Assembly (NCBI GenBank): GCA_024226515.1 | Contig: JAAELQ010000186.1 | Coordinates: 1-50,861, forward strand | DNA from: a bacterium | Lineage (GTDB): Bacteria; Acidobacteriota; Polarisedimenticolia; Polarisedimenticolales; Polarisedimenticolaceae | DNA length: 50,861 bases | Direction: 5' to 3' | Part shown: positions 8,466 through 16,689 of the stretch, one piece after another | Layout: each line of letters opens with the position of its first letter | Position numbering within the stretch: the stretch's first letter is position 1 | Position numbers and translations under genes: made by a program | Notes under the pieces: model-generated | The model's database searches: none | Told to the model about the DNA's origin: nothing | What the model saw: the letters and a program-made list of their open reading frames with translations, nothing else

Positions 8466-10415
8466 TCAGTCGCCCCTTGCAGTCACGGTCACCGGGGGCA
8501 GCTTCGCGCGGATGCGGCCGAGCTGCTGCGAGTCCAGCGTGAGCATGCGGCCGGCGTAGGAGTTTTCGTGCGACCACTCGGACCATTCGTGAGCCTTGCG
8601 TTCGGCGTCGTCGAGCAGCGAACGGCTGCGATCGTGAGCCAGCTCCCCGAGCGACTCGATCAACGCGTCGGCCAGTACGAGGCGCGGCAGGGCCGCCTCG
8701 GGCTCGGTCGCCAGCGCCCGCTCGGCGGCGCGGCGCGCTCGAACCGCGTCGCCGGTGTCGATCAGGAACGCCGCCAGCTCGAGGTCGATCGTCGGATCGG
8801 TCGGTGCCAGGCGCCGCGCTCGTTCGTAGGCCTCGAAGGCACGCTCGCGCGACGCGACGTCGAGGAACAGGGTGCGACAGGCCTGCGCCTCGACACGCGC
8901 CAGGGCACGATGGTTCGCCGGGTCGCGCGGAGACAGGCTCACGGCGCGCTCGGCCGAACGCCGCGCTGCCGCGTAGGCGTCCACCCCCCAGGAGGCCGCG
9001 TCGCTCGAGAGCGTCTCGGCACGGCGCACGTGCAGGTCGGGGTGAAGCGGATTGAACCGCAGCGCCCGCGCGAGACGCGCGGCCTGCGACTGGTCGAGGC
9101 CCGGACGCGGGAGTCCCTGCGCAGCGCGCCACGCGGCGTACGGGGCGACATCGCCCACGACGTAGACGAGCGCCAGCAGCAGCGCCAGCGACAGCCGCAG
9201 CCCGGGGCCCCACCCGACCCGTTTCAGCGGCGCGCGCGCGAGCACGATGCCCGCGAGGAACGCCGCCAGGATGTAGACCGCCGGCCGCTGCGAGAGGTTC
9301 TCGACGAGCCCCTGCGCCGCGAGAGCGAGCAGGGCCGCGATCGCCCCGCGCGAGCCGGGAGGAGGCTCCTCGGCCGCGCTGCGGCGCAACGAACGCAGCG
9401 CGACGCCCACGACCAGCAGGGCGGCCAGCGCGCCGGGCCAACCCAGCTCGCACGGCACGCGCAGCGCGTCCGAGTGCGTGGCCGAGAAGAACCGGTCGTA
9501 ACGCAGCGGCAGCTCGCCGTCGGGAAACTGCAAGCCCTTGGCCTCGACGCCGAACTGTTTCGGGCCGCTCCCGAGCCACGGCGAGCGCAGCACCGTCTGC
9601 ATCGAGGCGCGCCAGATCTTCGTGCGGTGGTAGCGGTACGGATCGACTTCAATCAGCCGCGGCACGACGATCGCCGCAACGATAACGACCGCAACCGCGG
9701 CCGTGATCGTCGCGCGCCCTCCGAATCCTCGGCGAAGGAGGGCCGCTAGTCTCGCACTCCGGCGACCAGCGAGAACGAGGTAGACACCACCCGCCGCGAG
9801 TCCGAGCAGCCAGCCGCGCGACCCGCTGAGCACGATGGCCAGCGCGACCGGAGCGGCAAGCGCGAGCCACCACACGCCGCCGCGCTCGGCCCGCGGTCGC
9901 TCGAGCCGGGAACCGAGAACGAGAAACAGGATCGCCCCGAGCCATGCCGACAGGTGGTTCGTGTTGAGGAACGTCCCGGCCGGCCGCGGCGTCTCCCCGA
10001 AGATCGACTGCGCGACGACCCACAGCGACTGCAGCGCCGCCAGGACCAGCAGCGGGACCCCCGCGCGCGACAGCGCGCCGGGACGCAATCCGGCCGACAG
10101 TCTCAGCACCGCACAGAACGCGAGCAGTTCGAGCAGCGAGAGCCAGGCCGCGAACTTGTACGGCGCGAACAACGCACCGACCCACACCAGTGCGACGAAC
10201 AGACCGATCGCCGCCGCCGGCGCCCGCGCCAGTCGGCCGCCGCCGATCGAGGACGGGGCCGCGAGCGCGAACAGCAGCAGCAGCAGCAGCACGCCGTGCC
10301 ACGCCAGCATCGACGTGGCCTCGGCCCCGCCCTCGCCGAGCGTGGTCAGGGCCAGCAGGGCCCATAACGAGACCTCGAGGACTCGTGCGCTCTTCGAGGG
10401 GGGCGTAGCGTTCAT
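8466..10415 (-). CDS. O-antigen ligase/Wzy_C-like membrane protein with C-terminal TPR domain
   Basis: The 649-aa protein has about ten membrane segments in its first ~430 residues, then a soluble TPR-like tail (RARRLAPTDPTIDLELAAFL, AERALATEPEAALPRLVLA). The Wzy_C-type periplasmic loop is recognisable: TFLNTNHLSAWLGAILFL, VLSGSRGWLLGLAAGGVYL, SPWLGSGPKQFGVEAKG and FFSATHSDALRVPCELGWPG, with the conserved His. The superfamily includes O-antigen ligases, Wzy polymerases and pilin oligosaccharyltransferases (PilO/TfpO, PglL). ATG at 10415 overlaps the upstream paralogue's stop (ATGA). Position behind pilin genes makes pilin glycosylation possible; ligation to lipid A or polymerisation are alternatives. 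Confidence 0.82.
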   Translation of the reverse strand: MNATPPSKSARVLEVSLWALLALTTLGEGGAEATSMLAWHGVLLLLLLFALAAPSSIGGGRLARAPAAAIGLFVALVWVGALFAPYKFAAWLSLLELLAFCAVLRLSAGLRPGALSRAGVPLLVLAALQSLWVVAQSIFGETPRPAGTFLNTNHLSAWLGAILFLVLGSRLERPRAERGGVWWLALAAPVALAIVLSGSRGWLLGLAAGGVYLVLAGRRSARLAALLRRGFGGRATITAAVAVVIVAAIVVPRLIEVDPYRYHRTKIWRASMQTVLRSPWLGSGPKQFGVEAKGLQFPDGELPLRYDRFFSATHSDALRVPCELGWPGALAALLVVGVALRSLRRSAAEEPPPGSRGAIAALLALAAQGLVENLSQRPAVYILAAFLAGIVLARAPLKRVGWGPGLRLSLALLLALVYVVGDVAPYAAWRAAQGLPRPGLDQSQAARLARALRFNPLHPDLHVRRAETLSSDAASWGVDAYAAARRSAERAVSLSPRDPANHRALARVEAQACRTLFLDVASRERAFEAYERARRLAPTDPTIDLELAAFLIDTGDAVRARRAAERALATEPEAALPRLVLADALIESLGELAHDRSRSLLDDAERKAHEWSEWSHENSYAGRMLTLDSQQLGRIRAKLPPVTVTARGD

Positions 10416-12112
10416 GGACGTGCTTGGCTTTCGAGCGCCGAGGCCAGGCGGTTCGCGAACTCCGCGTACTCCACGCGCAGAGGATACAGCGTCGCGGCGC
10501 GCCGGGCGTCGGTGTAGGCGCCGGGCAGGTCTCCACGGCTCAGGCGCAGCCGGGCGCGCAGGTCGTACGCGCCGGGTCGCACCGGCGACAGCTCGAGCGC
10601 CCGCTCGACGGCGGGCAGCAGCTCCGTGGCACGCTCGCGCGTCGGAGCGGAGCCGAGCCCCGCGCGTCCGCGCAGCAGATGGCCGTCGACGTTCCACGGC
10701 GCGATCCGCGCCGCGCGCGTCGCGAGCGCCGAGGCGGCTTCCAGGTTCCCGGCCGCGAGGTTCGCGCGCGCGGCCGTTCGGGTGTTCCAGGCCAGCCCGC
10801 CGGCCGCGGCGAGGACGGCCGCCACCAGCGTGGCGCCCGCGGCGGCCCAGACCCGCCCGGACCGGGCGCTCGCCGCCTGCGGCACGACCGACTCGCGCGC
10901 CAGCCAGCCGCGCGCCAGGCACGCGGTCCACAGCAGGGACGGCAGAAATGCGGTGAAGTCGCCGACGTTGTGCACCGCGAACCCGGCGAGCCCGATGCGC
11001 AGCCCCGAGCGCCATGCGGCCTCTCCAGCCTCACGTCGGAACAGCGGACCGAGGAAGACGACGAAGAACAGCAGCGAGACCCACGCGCCTGCCGGCAGCC
11101 CGAGCTCGGCGCACAGCTCCAGCGGAAGGTCGTGCACGTGGCGCGTCTCGTTGTGCCCCGGTCGTCGGTACTGCGGATAGACCTCGCCGAAGCCTCCCGG
11201 CCCCACGCCGGTCCAGGGGTGGTCGCGGATCACCTGCGCGGCCAGCTCGTAGTTCTGGGCGCGCAGCCTCCAGGGGCTGTTCGGATGCGACAGGGCGGAG
11301 ACCTCGCCGCCGCGCAGGGCGACGATCGCGACCAGCACGACCACGACGGCGGCGAGCGCGACGACGATCCTGCGTCCGCCCGCCTTCCATACGGAGGCCG
11401 CGAGGCCGCCCGCGACCAGCAGCGCCGCGACCGCGGTCGCCGAGGCGGCGGCGAGCATGCCGCCCAGCTGGCAGGCCGCGAGGGCCAGCCACAGCGCGCG
11501 ACGCCGGCCCGTCGCTCCGATCGCGGCTCCGATCGTGGGCGGCAGGCAGAACGCGAGATAGCCGCCCAGGGCAGCCGGCGTGGGAAACGCGGCGAACGCG
11601 CGGCCGCTCTCGAGCCGGGCCAGGACGGCCGCCTGTTCGGCGACGGGCGTCCCGGCACGGACCGCGTCCGCGAGCCGTTCGAGGCCCCACAACTTCTGGT
11701 AGCACGCGTGCAGACCGGCGAGGCCGGCCGCACCGGCCAGCGGCCAGACGATCCAGCTTCCGCGTCGGGCGCGCGGCAGCGCGGCCGTGGCGAGGCCGGC
11801 CGAGAGCGCCAGCAGCACCATCGCCAGCGGCTCGACCAGCGCTCCGGGAGCGCGCGCCACGAGCAGCAACGGGAGAGCACAGACAGCCACGACCACGAGT
11901 CCGACCGAGCGCGCCTGCGCGAACGACTCCCGCGCCGTGAGCAGGGCCAGCGCCGCGAGCAGCAGCGCGACCCCGGCCAACGACTCACCGCGCGTCTCCG
12001 GCGGCAGCACGCCGATCAGCGCCAGGGCGCAGAGCGGAATCAGATGGAAAGGGTGCGGGCGGGCGGAGGGGCTCCCGGGCTCGGGCGCCAGCGAATCGCC
12101 GGCGTCGGTCAC
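10412..12112 (-). CDS. O-antigen ligase/Wzy_C-like membrane protein with TPR tail (paralogue)
   Basis: This 566-aa protein has about ten to eleven membrane helices followed by a TPR-like C-terminus from roughly residue 440 (RANLAAGNLEAASALATRA, AIDLRARLRLSRGDLPGAY-type repeats). Wzy_C loop features include AFPTPAALGGYLAFCLP, IRDHPWTGVGPGGFGEVYPQ and NETRHVHDLPLELCAELGLP with the conserved His. It is a diverged paralogue of the downstream gene. The GTG start overlaps the pseudopilin stop (GTGA), so translation is coupled to a pilin-like gene. Likely roles are glycan polymerase, O-antigen ligase or pilin oligosaccharyltransferase. Two adjacent paralogues suggest a polymerase plus ligase division of labour. 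Confidence 0.82.
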   Translation of the reverse strand: MTDAGDSLAPEPGSPSARPHPFHLIPLCALALIGVLPPETRGESLAGVALLLAALALLTARESFAQARSVGLVVVAVCALPLLLVARAPGALVEPLAMVLLALSAGLATAALPRARRGSWIVWPLAGAAGLAGLHACYQKLWGLERLADAVRAGTPVAEQAAVLARLESGRAFAAFPTPAALGGYLAFCLPPTIGAAIGATGRRRALWLALAACQLGGMLAAASATAVAALLVAGGLAASVWKAGGRRIVVALAAVVVVLVAIVALRGGEVSALSHPNSPWRLRAQNYELAAQVIRDHPWTGVGPGGFGEVYPQYRRPGHNETRHVHDLPLELCAELGLPAGAWVSLLFFVVFLGPLFRREAGEAAWRSGLRIGLAGFAVHNVGDFTAFLPSLLWTACLARGWLARESVVPQAASARSGRVWAAAGATLVAAVLAAAGGLAWNTRTAARANLAAGNLEAASALATRAARIAPWNVDGHLLRGRAGLGSAPTRERATELLPAVERALELSPVRPGAYDLRARLRLSRGDLPGAYTDARRAATLYPLRVEYAEFANRLASALESQARP

Positions 12113-12558
12113 TCGGGCGTGGCCACGAACATCCCGTTGAAGATCACGATGTCCAGGTCGTAGCTGAACCGCGTGGAAATAGTGATGTCGGTGCCGTTGA
12201 TCCCGTCCTTGCCGTAAGACTCGATGGTGTAGGCGCCCGTGACGTCCGCGCTGTAGATCAGGTCGTTCTTCCAGGAGTCCTGCGTCGGGATCACGTTGGA
12301 GTAGTAGGGTCGAAGGTTGGTGACGATGCCGCTCACCGCTCCGCTGTTCTGCGGCGGGATGTTGTTGTCGACGGAGTAGGCCTCGATCGATCGCGAGATC
12401 GTACGCATGTCAGCCATTGTCGCACGCTGCTTCGCCTTGTCCAACGCGTTCGACAACGAGACCAGCGCGATGCTGGCCAGGATCGAGATCACGCCCAACA
12501 CGATCAGCACCTCGATGATCGTGAAGCCGCGTCGCCGGGAATTGCTGGTTCGACTCAT
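12109..12558 (-). CDS. Type IV pilin-like/GspG-like pseudopilin
   Basis: The 149-aa prepilin has a short basic leader ending RRRG, then FTIIEVLIVLGVISILASIA, with cleavage before Phe12 and Glu16 at mature position 5. The C-terminal half includes DSWKNDLIYS and YTIESYGKDGINGT, which resemble the GspG/T2SS major pseudopilin end (D.W...Y.Y and SYG.DG, a calcium-binding segment in GspG). The ATG at 12558 is preceded by AGAGGG at a suitable distance. The longer ATG/GTG upstream is rejected because the leader would not be prepilin-like. It is the first gene of an operon with the Wzy_C and GT4 genes, 204 nt downstream of the main pilin. Confidence 0.87.
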   Translation of the reverse strand: MSRTSNSRRRGFTIIEVLIVLGVISILASIALVSLSNALDKAKQRATMADMRTISRSIEAYSVDNNIPPQNSGAVSGIVTNLRPYYSNVIPTQDSWKNDLIYSADVTGAYTIESYGKDGINGTDITISTRFSYDLDIVIFNGMFVATPE

Positions 12559-12621
12559 CTGGCCCTCTACTGTCCTCGGGCGGCCCCGTGCGCACTCGCG
12601 CGCTCGCGGGCTCCCCAGGAA

Positions 12622-12654
12622 AACTTGGGGATCACCCCCGGGGGATGTCAAGTT
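12622..12654 (-). promoter_or_regulatory. Nested palindrome with TTGACA box upstream of the pseudopilin operon
   Basis: AACTTG (12622-12627) and CAAGTT (12649-12654) flank a perfect CCCCCGGGGG palindrome (12635-12644). A consensus TTGACA (-35-like) lies on the minus strand at 12647-12652, but no convincing -10 box follows at 16-18 nt. It may be an operator or an RNA hairpin in the leader of the pseudopilin gene. A hairpin GCGGTTT...AAACCGC (12671-12701) with a run of eight T on the plus strand lies beside it. Confidence 0.3.
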
Positions 12655-12700
12655 GGGAGGGATCGGAACCGCGGTTTTTTTTGGGACGGGGTTGAAACCG

Positions 12701-12739
12701 CCCGAAAATGAAACGGGGGCTCCCGGATGGGAGCCCCCG
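12701..12739 (-). terminator. Intrinsic terminator after the major pilin gene
   Basis: An 11-bp perfect stem CGGGGGCTCCC/GGGAGCCCCCG (12714-12724 with 12729-12739) has a 4-nt loop. On the minus strand it is followed by a T-rich stretch TTTCATTTT (12705-12713). It lies 24 nt after the pilin stop, so the main pilin is probably monocistronic with some read-through. Confidence 0.75.
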
Positions 12740-12762
12740 CCACCGTATGCGTCAGACGGGAA

Positions 12763-13230
12763 TTACTGCTGGGTGCCTTCCGGGAACTGGGTGAAGGACC
12801 CGTTCGAGAACGTGATGTCGTCCTCGAAGGACGTCTGGGCGCCACCGTTGGCGGTCTTGCAGTCGGTCGTTCCGCCGTTCTTGGCCGGCGAGCACAGCGT
12901 GTAGTTCGTACCACCGGCGTCCACACCGACCTGCAGGGCGTTGTTCCAGCCATCGTTGATCGGCGCCTTACGGATGTACAGCGGCTCGAGCGCGGCCGTG
13001 AGGTTCGTGTACGTGGTGCTGGCCTTCGGATAGTTGTTGTTGTCGATCGAATAGCTCTCGACCGCCGTTCCCACGGAGCGGATGTCGGCCATGGTGCGCT
13101 TCTGCTTGCCGCGGTCGATCGCGTTGAGCAGGTTCGGGATCGCGATGGCCGCGATGATACCGATGATCGCGACCACGATCAGCAGCTCGATGAGCGTGAA
13201 ACCTTTCTGATTGCGAGTTCTGTTCAGCAT
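12763..13230 (-). CDS. pilA: Major type IV pilin (PilA-like prepilin)
   Basis: The 155-aa prepilin has a 10-residue leader ending in QKG, then FTLIELLIVVAIIGIIAAIA and Pro at mature 22, with cleavage before Phe11 and Glu15 as the mature E5. KQKRTMADIRSVGTAVESYS forms the N-terminal helix continuation. Two Cys (LCSPA and DCKTA) could form the C-terminal disulfide loop. A very strong Shine-Dalgarno AAAGGAGG lies 8 nt before the ATG. A sigma-54 promoter is at 13267-13282 and pilR/pilS are just upstream, the classic pilA arrangement. The stable terminator and strong RBS suggest the highest expression in this cluster. It forms the pilus fibre. Confidence 0.9.
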   Translation of the reverse strand: MLNRTRNQKGFTLIELLIVVAIIGIIAAIAIPNLLNAIDRGKQKRTMADIRSVGTAVESYSIDNNNYPKASTTYTNLTAALEPLYIRKAPINDGWNNALQVGVDAGGTNYTLCSPAKNGGTTDCKTANGGAQTSFEDDITFSNGSFTQFPEGTQQ

Positions 13231-13266
13231 TCCGTGAAGCCTCCTTTAAGCTTGGGCCCGGATAAT

Positions 13267-13282
13267 TGCAACCACGATGCCA
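13267..13282 (-). promoter_or_regulatory. Sigma-54 (-24/-12) promoter of the pilin gene
   Basis: On the minus strand TGGCATCGTGGTTGCA matches the consensus TGGCAYR-N5-TTGCA, with GG at -24 and GC at -12 in exact spacing. The predicted start is near 13256, giving a leader of about 26 nt before the pilin ATG. A GTGTC (minus strand, 13414-13418) within the inverted repeat ACTGAC...GTCAGT (13410-13428) about 160 nt upstream could be a PilR enhancer site, but this is weak. Confidence 0.85.
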
Positions 13283-13424
13283 GGCCTGGCTCTCGGGTCT
13301 CTCGTTCTCTCAAATTACTACGGGTTAGTGGTTTAGCGCGTCTAGTCCCAAAACACGAATCATCTCCGGATCGTCAAAATGCCCCCGACTGTCGGTTCGT
13401 CGGCCGGTAAACTGACACTATACG

Positions 13425-14894
13425 TCAGTCGGGCTCGCCCACAAGTTCCGTCGATTGAGCAGTTTGCCTCTCCGCCCCCGAATCGCCCTGGGAGTCCCGT
13501 CCACTCATGCCGTACTTCTTGGCGAAGTAGCGGAACGAGCGGAATGTCATGCCCAGCAGCTCCGCCGCCCGGGTCTGGACCCCGTCGCAGCGTTCCATCG
13601 CCGTCAACATGTAGTGCCGCCTCAACTCCTCGAGGTGCTGCTCGAGGTCGATGCCGCCTTCGCGCAGCACGATATCGAGTTCCTCGGTACGAGACTGTCC
13701 CCTGCGCACCTCCGGCGGCAGGCTCTCCGGCTGGATCTCCTCGGCTGCCTCGAGCGCCACGGCGCGCTCGATGACGTTCTCGAGCTGTCTCACGTTGCCC
13801 GGCCAGTCGTAGCTCTCCAGGCACTCGAGCGCGCCCTTCGACAGTCCCTCCGAGATCGGCTTCCCGACGAGCGAGCGGTACTTGTCGAGGAAGTGCTCGG
13901 CGAGCGCGGGGATGTCCTCCGGCTTCTGGCGCAGCGCCGGCATGCGGATCGCGATGACGTTGATGCGGTAGTACAGGTCCTCGCGGAACTGCTTGTCGCT
14001 CACCATCTGCTCGAGGTCCTGGTTGGTCGCCGTGATCACCCGCACCTCGACCTCGATCTCCTCCGTGCCGCCGACAGGCCGGATCGTGCGCTCCTGCAGG
14101 ACGCGCAGCAGCTTGATCTGCATCGCCGGGGACGTCTCGCCGATCTCGTCGAGGAAGATCGTGCCGCCGTTGGCGACCTGGAACAGTCCCTTCTTGTTGG
14201 CGGTGGCCCCCGTGAACGAGCCCTTCATGTGGCCGAACAGCTCGCTCTCCAGCAACTCGTCGGGCAGGGCGCCGCAGTTGATCGAGACGAACGGCCGCTC
14301 GCCCCGGCCGGAGTTGTAGTGCACGGCCTTGGCAATCAACTCCTTGCCCGTCCCCGACTCGCCCGAGATCATGATCGTGCTGCCGGTGCCGGCAACGCGC
14401 TCGATCAGGCGAAAGATCGACTGCATGCGCGGGCTGCGCCCGATCAGGCCCTGGAACTCGTACTGTCCGCGCAGCTCGGCGCGCAGGTCGCGGTTCTGGC
14501 TCTTCAGGTCCAGGTTCTCGACGACGAGCATCTTCTGCTCGATCGTCTTGCGCACGACCGCCCGCATCTCGTCGATATCGAACGGCTTCTCGATGTAGTA
14601 CGCCGCACCCTCGTTGAGCGCGTCGATCGCGGTCTGCTTCGTGCCGTACGCCGTCATCAGGATCACCGCGGTGTCCGGCCTGGTCTGTGAGCAGTGACGC
14701 AACAGGTCCAGCCCCGAGAGCCCGGGCATCGAGATATCGCTGACGACGAGATCGAACGGATCTCCGCCCGTCACCACGTCGGTGGCCTCGGTGGCCGACT
14801 CCACGGTCTCGACGTCGTAGCCTTCCTTGCGCAGGACCATGGCCAGCAGGTCACGCATGCTCTTCTCGTCTTCAACTACCAGGATCTTGCTCAA
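13425..14894 (-). CDS. pilR: Sigma-54-dependent response regulator PilR
   Basis: The 489-aa NtrC-family regulator has a receiver domain (residues 1-120, phospho-acceptor Asp53 in VVSDISMPG), an AAA+ sigma-54 activation domain (about 145-380, GESGTGKELIAKA Walker A, FLDEIGE Walker B) and a Fis-type helix-turn-helix (RAAELLGMTFRSFRYFAKKYG). The sigma-54 contact loop reads GSFTGA instead of the usual GAFTGA. The start is TTG at 14894, 5 nt after the pilS stop, with GGAGG 8 nt upstream. Phosphorylated by PilS, it should activate the sigma-54 promoter of the adjacent pilin gene. Confidence 0.93.
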   Translation of the reverse strand: MSKILVVEDEKSMRDLLAMVLRKEGYDVETVESATEATDVVTGGDPFDLVVSDISMPGLSGLDLLRHCSQTRPDTAVILMTAYGTKQTAIDALNEGAAYYIEKPFDIDEMRAVVRKTIEQKMLVVENLDLKSQNRDLRAELRGQYEFQGLIGRSPRMQSIFRLIERVAGTGSTIMISGESGTGKELIAKAVHYNSGRGERPFVSINCGALPDELLESELFGHMKGSFTGATANKKGLFQVANGGTIFLDEIGETSPAMQIKLLRVLQERTIRPVGGTEEIEVEVRVITATNQDLEQMVSDKQFREDLYYRINVIAIRMPALRQKPEDIPALAEHFLDKYRSLVGKPISEGLSKGALECLESYDWPGNVRQLENVIERAVALEAAEEIQPESLPPEVRRGQSRTEELDIVLREGGIDLEQHLEELRRHYMLTAMERCDGVQTRAAELLGMTFRSFRYFAKKYGMSGRDSQGDSGAERQTAQSTELVGEPD

Positions 14895-14899
14895 CGTTC

Positions 14900-16573
14900 C
14901 TATCCTCCTGCGGCCACGAGTCTCGGCGCCGCCCCCTGGGTCGCGCCTTGCCGGTGACTCAGGCGAACGCGAATGCAGGTGCCCTCACCGGGCGTGCTGT
15001 CCACGAAAATCCGGCCCTGGTGCTCTTCGACGAGCCGGTAGACGATGGCGGCGCCCAGGCCCGTTCCCTCGCGGAACGAGCTGTTGAACGGCTGGAAATA
15101 GCGTGCGCGTTGCGCCTCGTCCATCCCCACGCCCTCGTCGGCAAACACGATCTCGATCTCCTCGACGTCGTCCGGCAGGCGCACCTCGATCGTCAGCCGC
15201 CCACCGTCGGGCATCGACTTCAGTGCGTTCGTCGCCAGGTTCCAGAACACCTGCTTCATCCGGTTGGGGTCAATGTCGAACACCACGCTCTCGCCCGGGT
15301 AGCGTGTCACGATGCGATGTCCCCGGTGGAACTCGGGACTCTTGCGCAACAGCTTCACGCTGTCCTCGATCAGCTTGACCAGGTCGGCGCGCTCGGCGGC
15401 GAAGCGGCCGGGGCGGGCGAAGGTCAGAAAGTCGCGAATCGCCTGGTCGAGGCGTTCGGACTCTCTCAGGATGATGTCCATCAGCTCCAGGCTCTCGCCC
15501 TCGGGCTGATACTCGGACTTCATGTACTGCACCGAGCCGCTGATCGCGGCCAGCGGGTTGCGCAGCTCGTGCGCCATCCCGGCGGCCATCTCGCCCAGGG
15601 CCACCATGCGTTCCTTGAGTCGGACGTCCTGTTCCAGCGCGTGGATCTCGGTCAGGTCCTGGAAGATGAACAGGTAGCCCAGTGGGCGACCGGCCTTGTC
15701 GTGCAGATTCGAGGCGGCGATTCCGAGGAAGATCTTCGTCCCGTCGGGCCGGTCGAAGTAGCGCTCGAAGCGGAAGCGGCGCTGGGCCAGCAGGCGGCGC
15801 CGGATCTCGTTGAGAAACCCCTCGCCCATGTTGAGCAGCGCCTCGACGGACTCCCCGTCGACCTCCTGCGACGTCATGTTGATGATCTGCGTGCCGCCGC
15901 GGTTGAGGAAGTTGATCTCCCCTTCCAGGTCGGTCGTGACCAGGCCGCTGTTGATCGAACCGACGATGTTCTCGTTGAGCGCCTGCAGTCGTACGACCGT
16001 GCCCGTGCGCTCGACCAGCTCCCGCCCCTGAACGCGCAATCGCTCGGAGAGCGTCGACGAGAGCATGGCCAGCGCGACCATGGCGATCAGGTGCGCCACG
16101 AGGTAGTAGATCAATCGTGCGGGCTCGAGCGACACCGGCCCCGCGTTGCCCACCACGGCCCACTGCGGGCCCAGCGTTACCATCGCGGTGTACAGCAGCC
16201 AGCAGATGGCGGCCAGCGCCATTCCGCCCCGCCGATACAGCAGCAGCGAGCCGATCGCGATCGGCAGCAGGTAGAGGAACGACATCGGGCTGTTCAGCCC
16301 GCCGGTGATGCCGATGAAGCACGTGACGATCAGTGCGTCGCCGGTCAACTGGACGAACGCGAACCCGCGTGTTCCGCGCAGCCAGCGGTCGAGCACCGCG
16401 TACAGCAGCACCATGCCGTAGGCGGCGGCGGCCAGCATGAACAGCGGCCGCAGGCTCTCCACGGGGCGGAAGAGCAGTTCGATGGCGAATGCGCAAACCA
16501 GCAGCGTGGTCACGATGACCACGCGCAGCGTCATCAGCCAGCGTAGCTGTCTTTCGGTTTCGGCCGTGCTCAT
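14900..16573 (-). CDS. pilS: Two-component sensor histidine kinase PilS
   Basis: This 557-aa kinase has about six N-terminal membrane helices (residues ~15-185), a PAS domain (~205-320, with INSGLVTTDLEGEINFLNRG), a HisKA dimerisation domain (MAHELRNPLAAISGS, phospho-His) and a HATPase_c domain (NLATNALKSMP N-box, FADEGVGM G1 box, GTGLGAAIVYRLVEEH G2 box). Six-helix PilS proteins sense PilA in the inner membrane in Pseudomonas; the same feedback is inferred here. ATG at 16573 is chosen because the upstream extension is Arg-rich and not conserved-looking. Kinase and pilR are nearly contiguous. Confidence 0.92.
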   Translation of the reverse strand: MSTAETERQLRWLMTLRVVIVTTLLVCAFAIELLFRPVESLRPLFMLAAAAYGMVLLYAVLDRWLRGTRGFAFVQLTGDALIVTCFIGITGGLNSPMSFLYLLPIAIGSLLLYRRGGMALAAICWLLYTAMVTLGPQWAVVGNAGPVSLEPARLIYYLVAHLIAMVALAMLSSTLSERLRVQGRELVERTGTVVRLQALNENIVGSINSGLVTTDLEGEINFLNRGGTQIINMTSQEVDGESVEALLNMGEGFLNEIRRRLLAQRRFRFERYFDRPDGTKIFLGIAASNLHDKAGRPLGYLFIFQDLTEIHALEQDVRLKERMVALGEMAAGMAHELRNPLAAISGSVQYMKSEYQPEGESLELMDIILRESERLDQAIRDFLTFARPGRFAAERADLVKLIEDSVKLLRKSPEFHRGHRIVTRYPGESVVFDIDPNRMKQVFWNLATNALKSMPDGGRLTIEVRLPDDVEEIEIVFADEGVGMDEAQRARYFQPFNSSFREGTGLGAAIVYRLVEEHQGRIFVDSTPGEGTCIRVRLSHRQGATQGAAPRLVAAGG

Positions 16574-16626
16574 CGTCCCGCCGTCCCGGTTGCAGGCCAC
16601 GACCGGCCTGCGCCGGCGCACACGCC

Positions 16627-16662
16627 CGCCGCCCCGGTCCCTGTCGAGGGCACGGGGCGGCG
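16627..16662 (-). promoter_or_regulatory. Strong hairpin in the pilC-pilS gap
   Basis: A perfect 10-bp stem CGCCGCCCCG/CGGGGCGGCG (16627-16636 with 16653-16662) has an inner CCCT/AGGG pairing. It lies in the 116-nt gap after the pilC stop and before pilS. No T-tract follows on the minus strand, so it may tune relative expression by partial termination or mRNA processing. Confidence 0.4.
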
Positions 16663-16689
16663 CACGAACACTTCGCTAGAGGCCCGGTC

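Noticed and set aside
10261..10300. CAG/GCAGCA microsatellite near 10275
   Set aside because: It encodes a poly-Leu membrane helix of the Wzy_C protein and reflects codon use.
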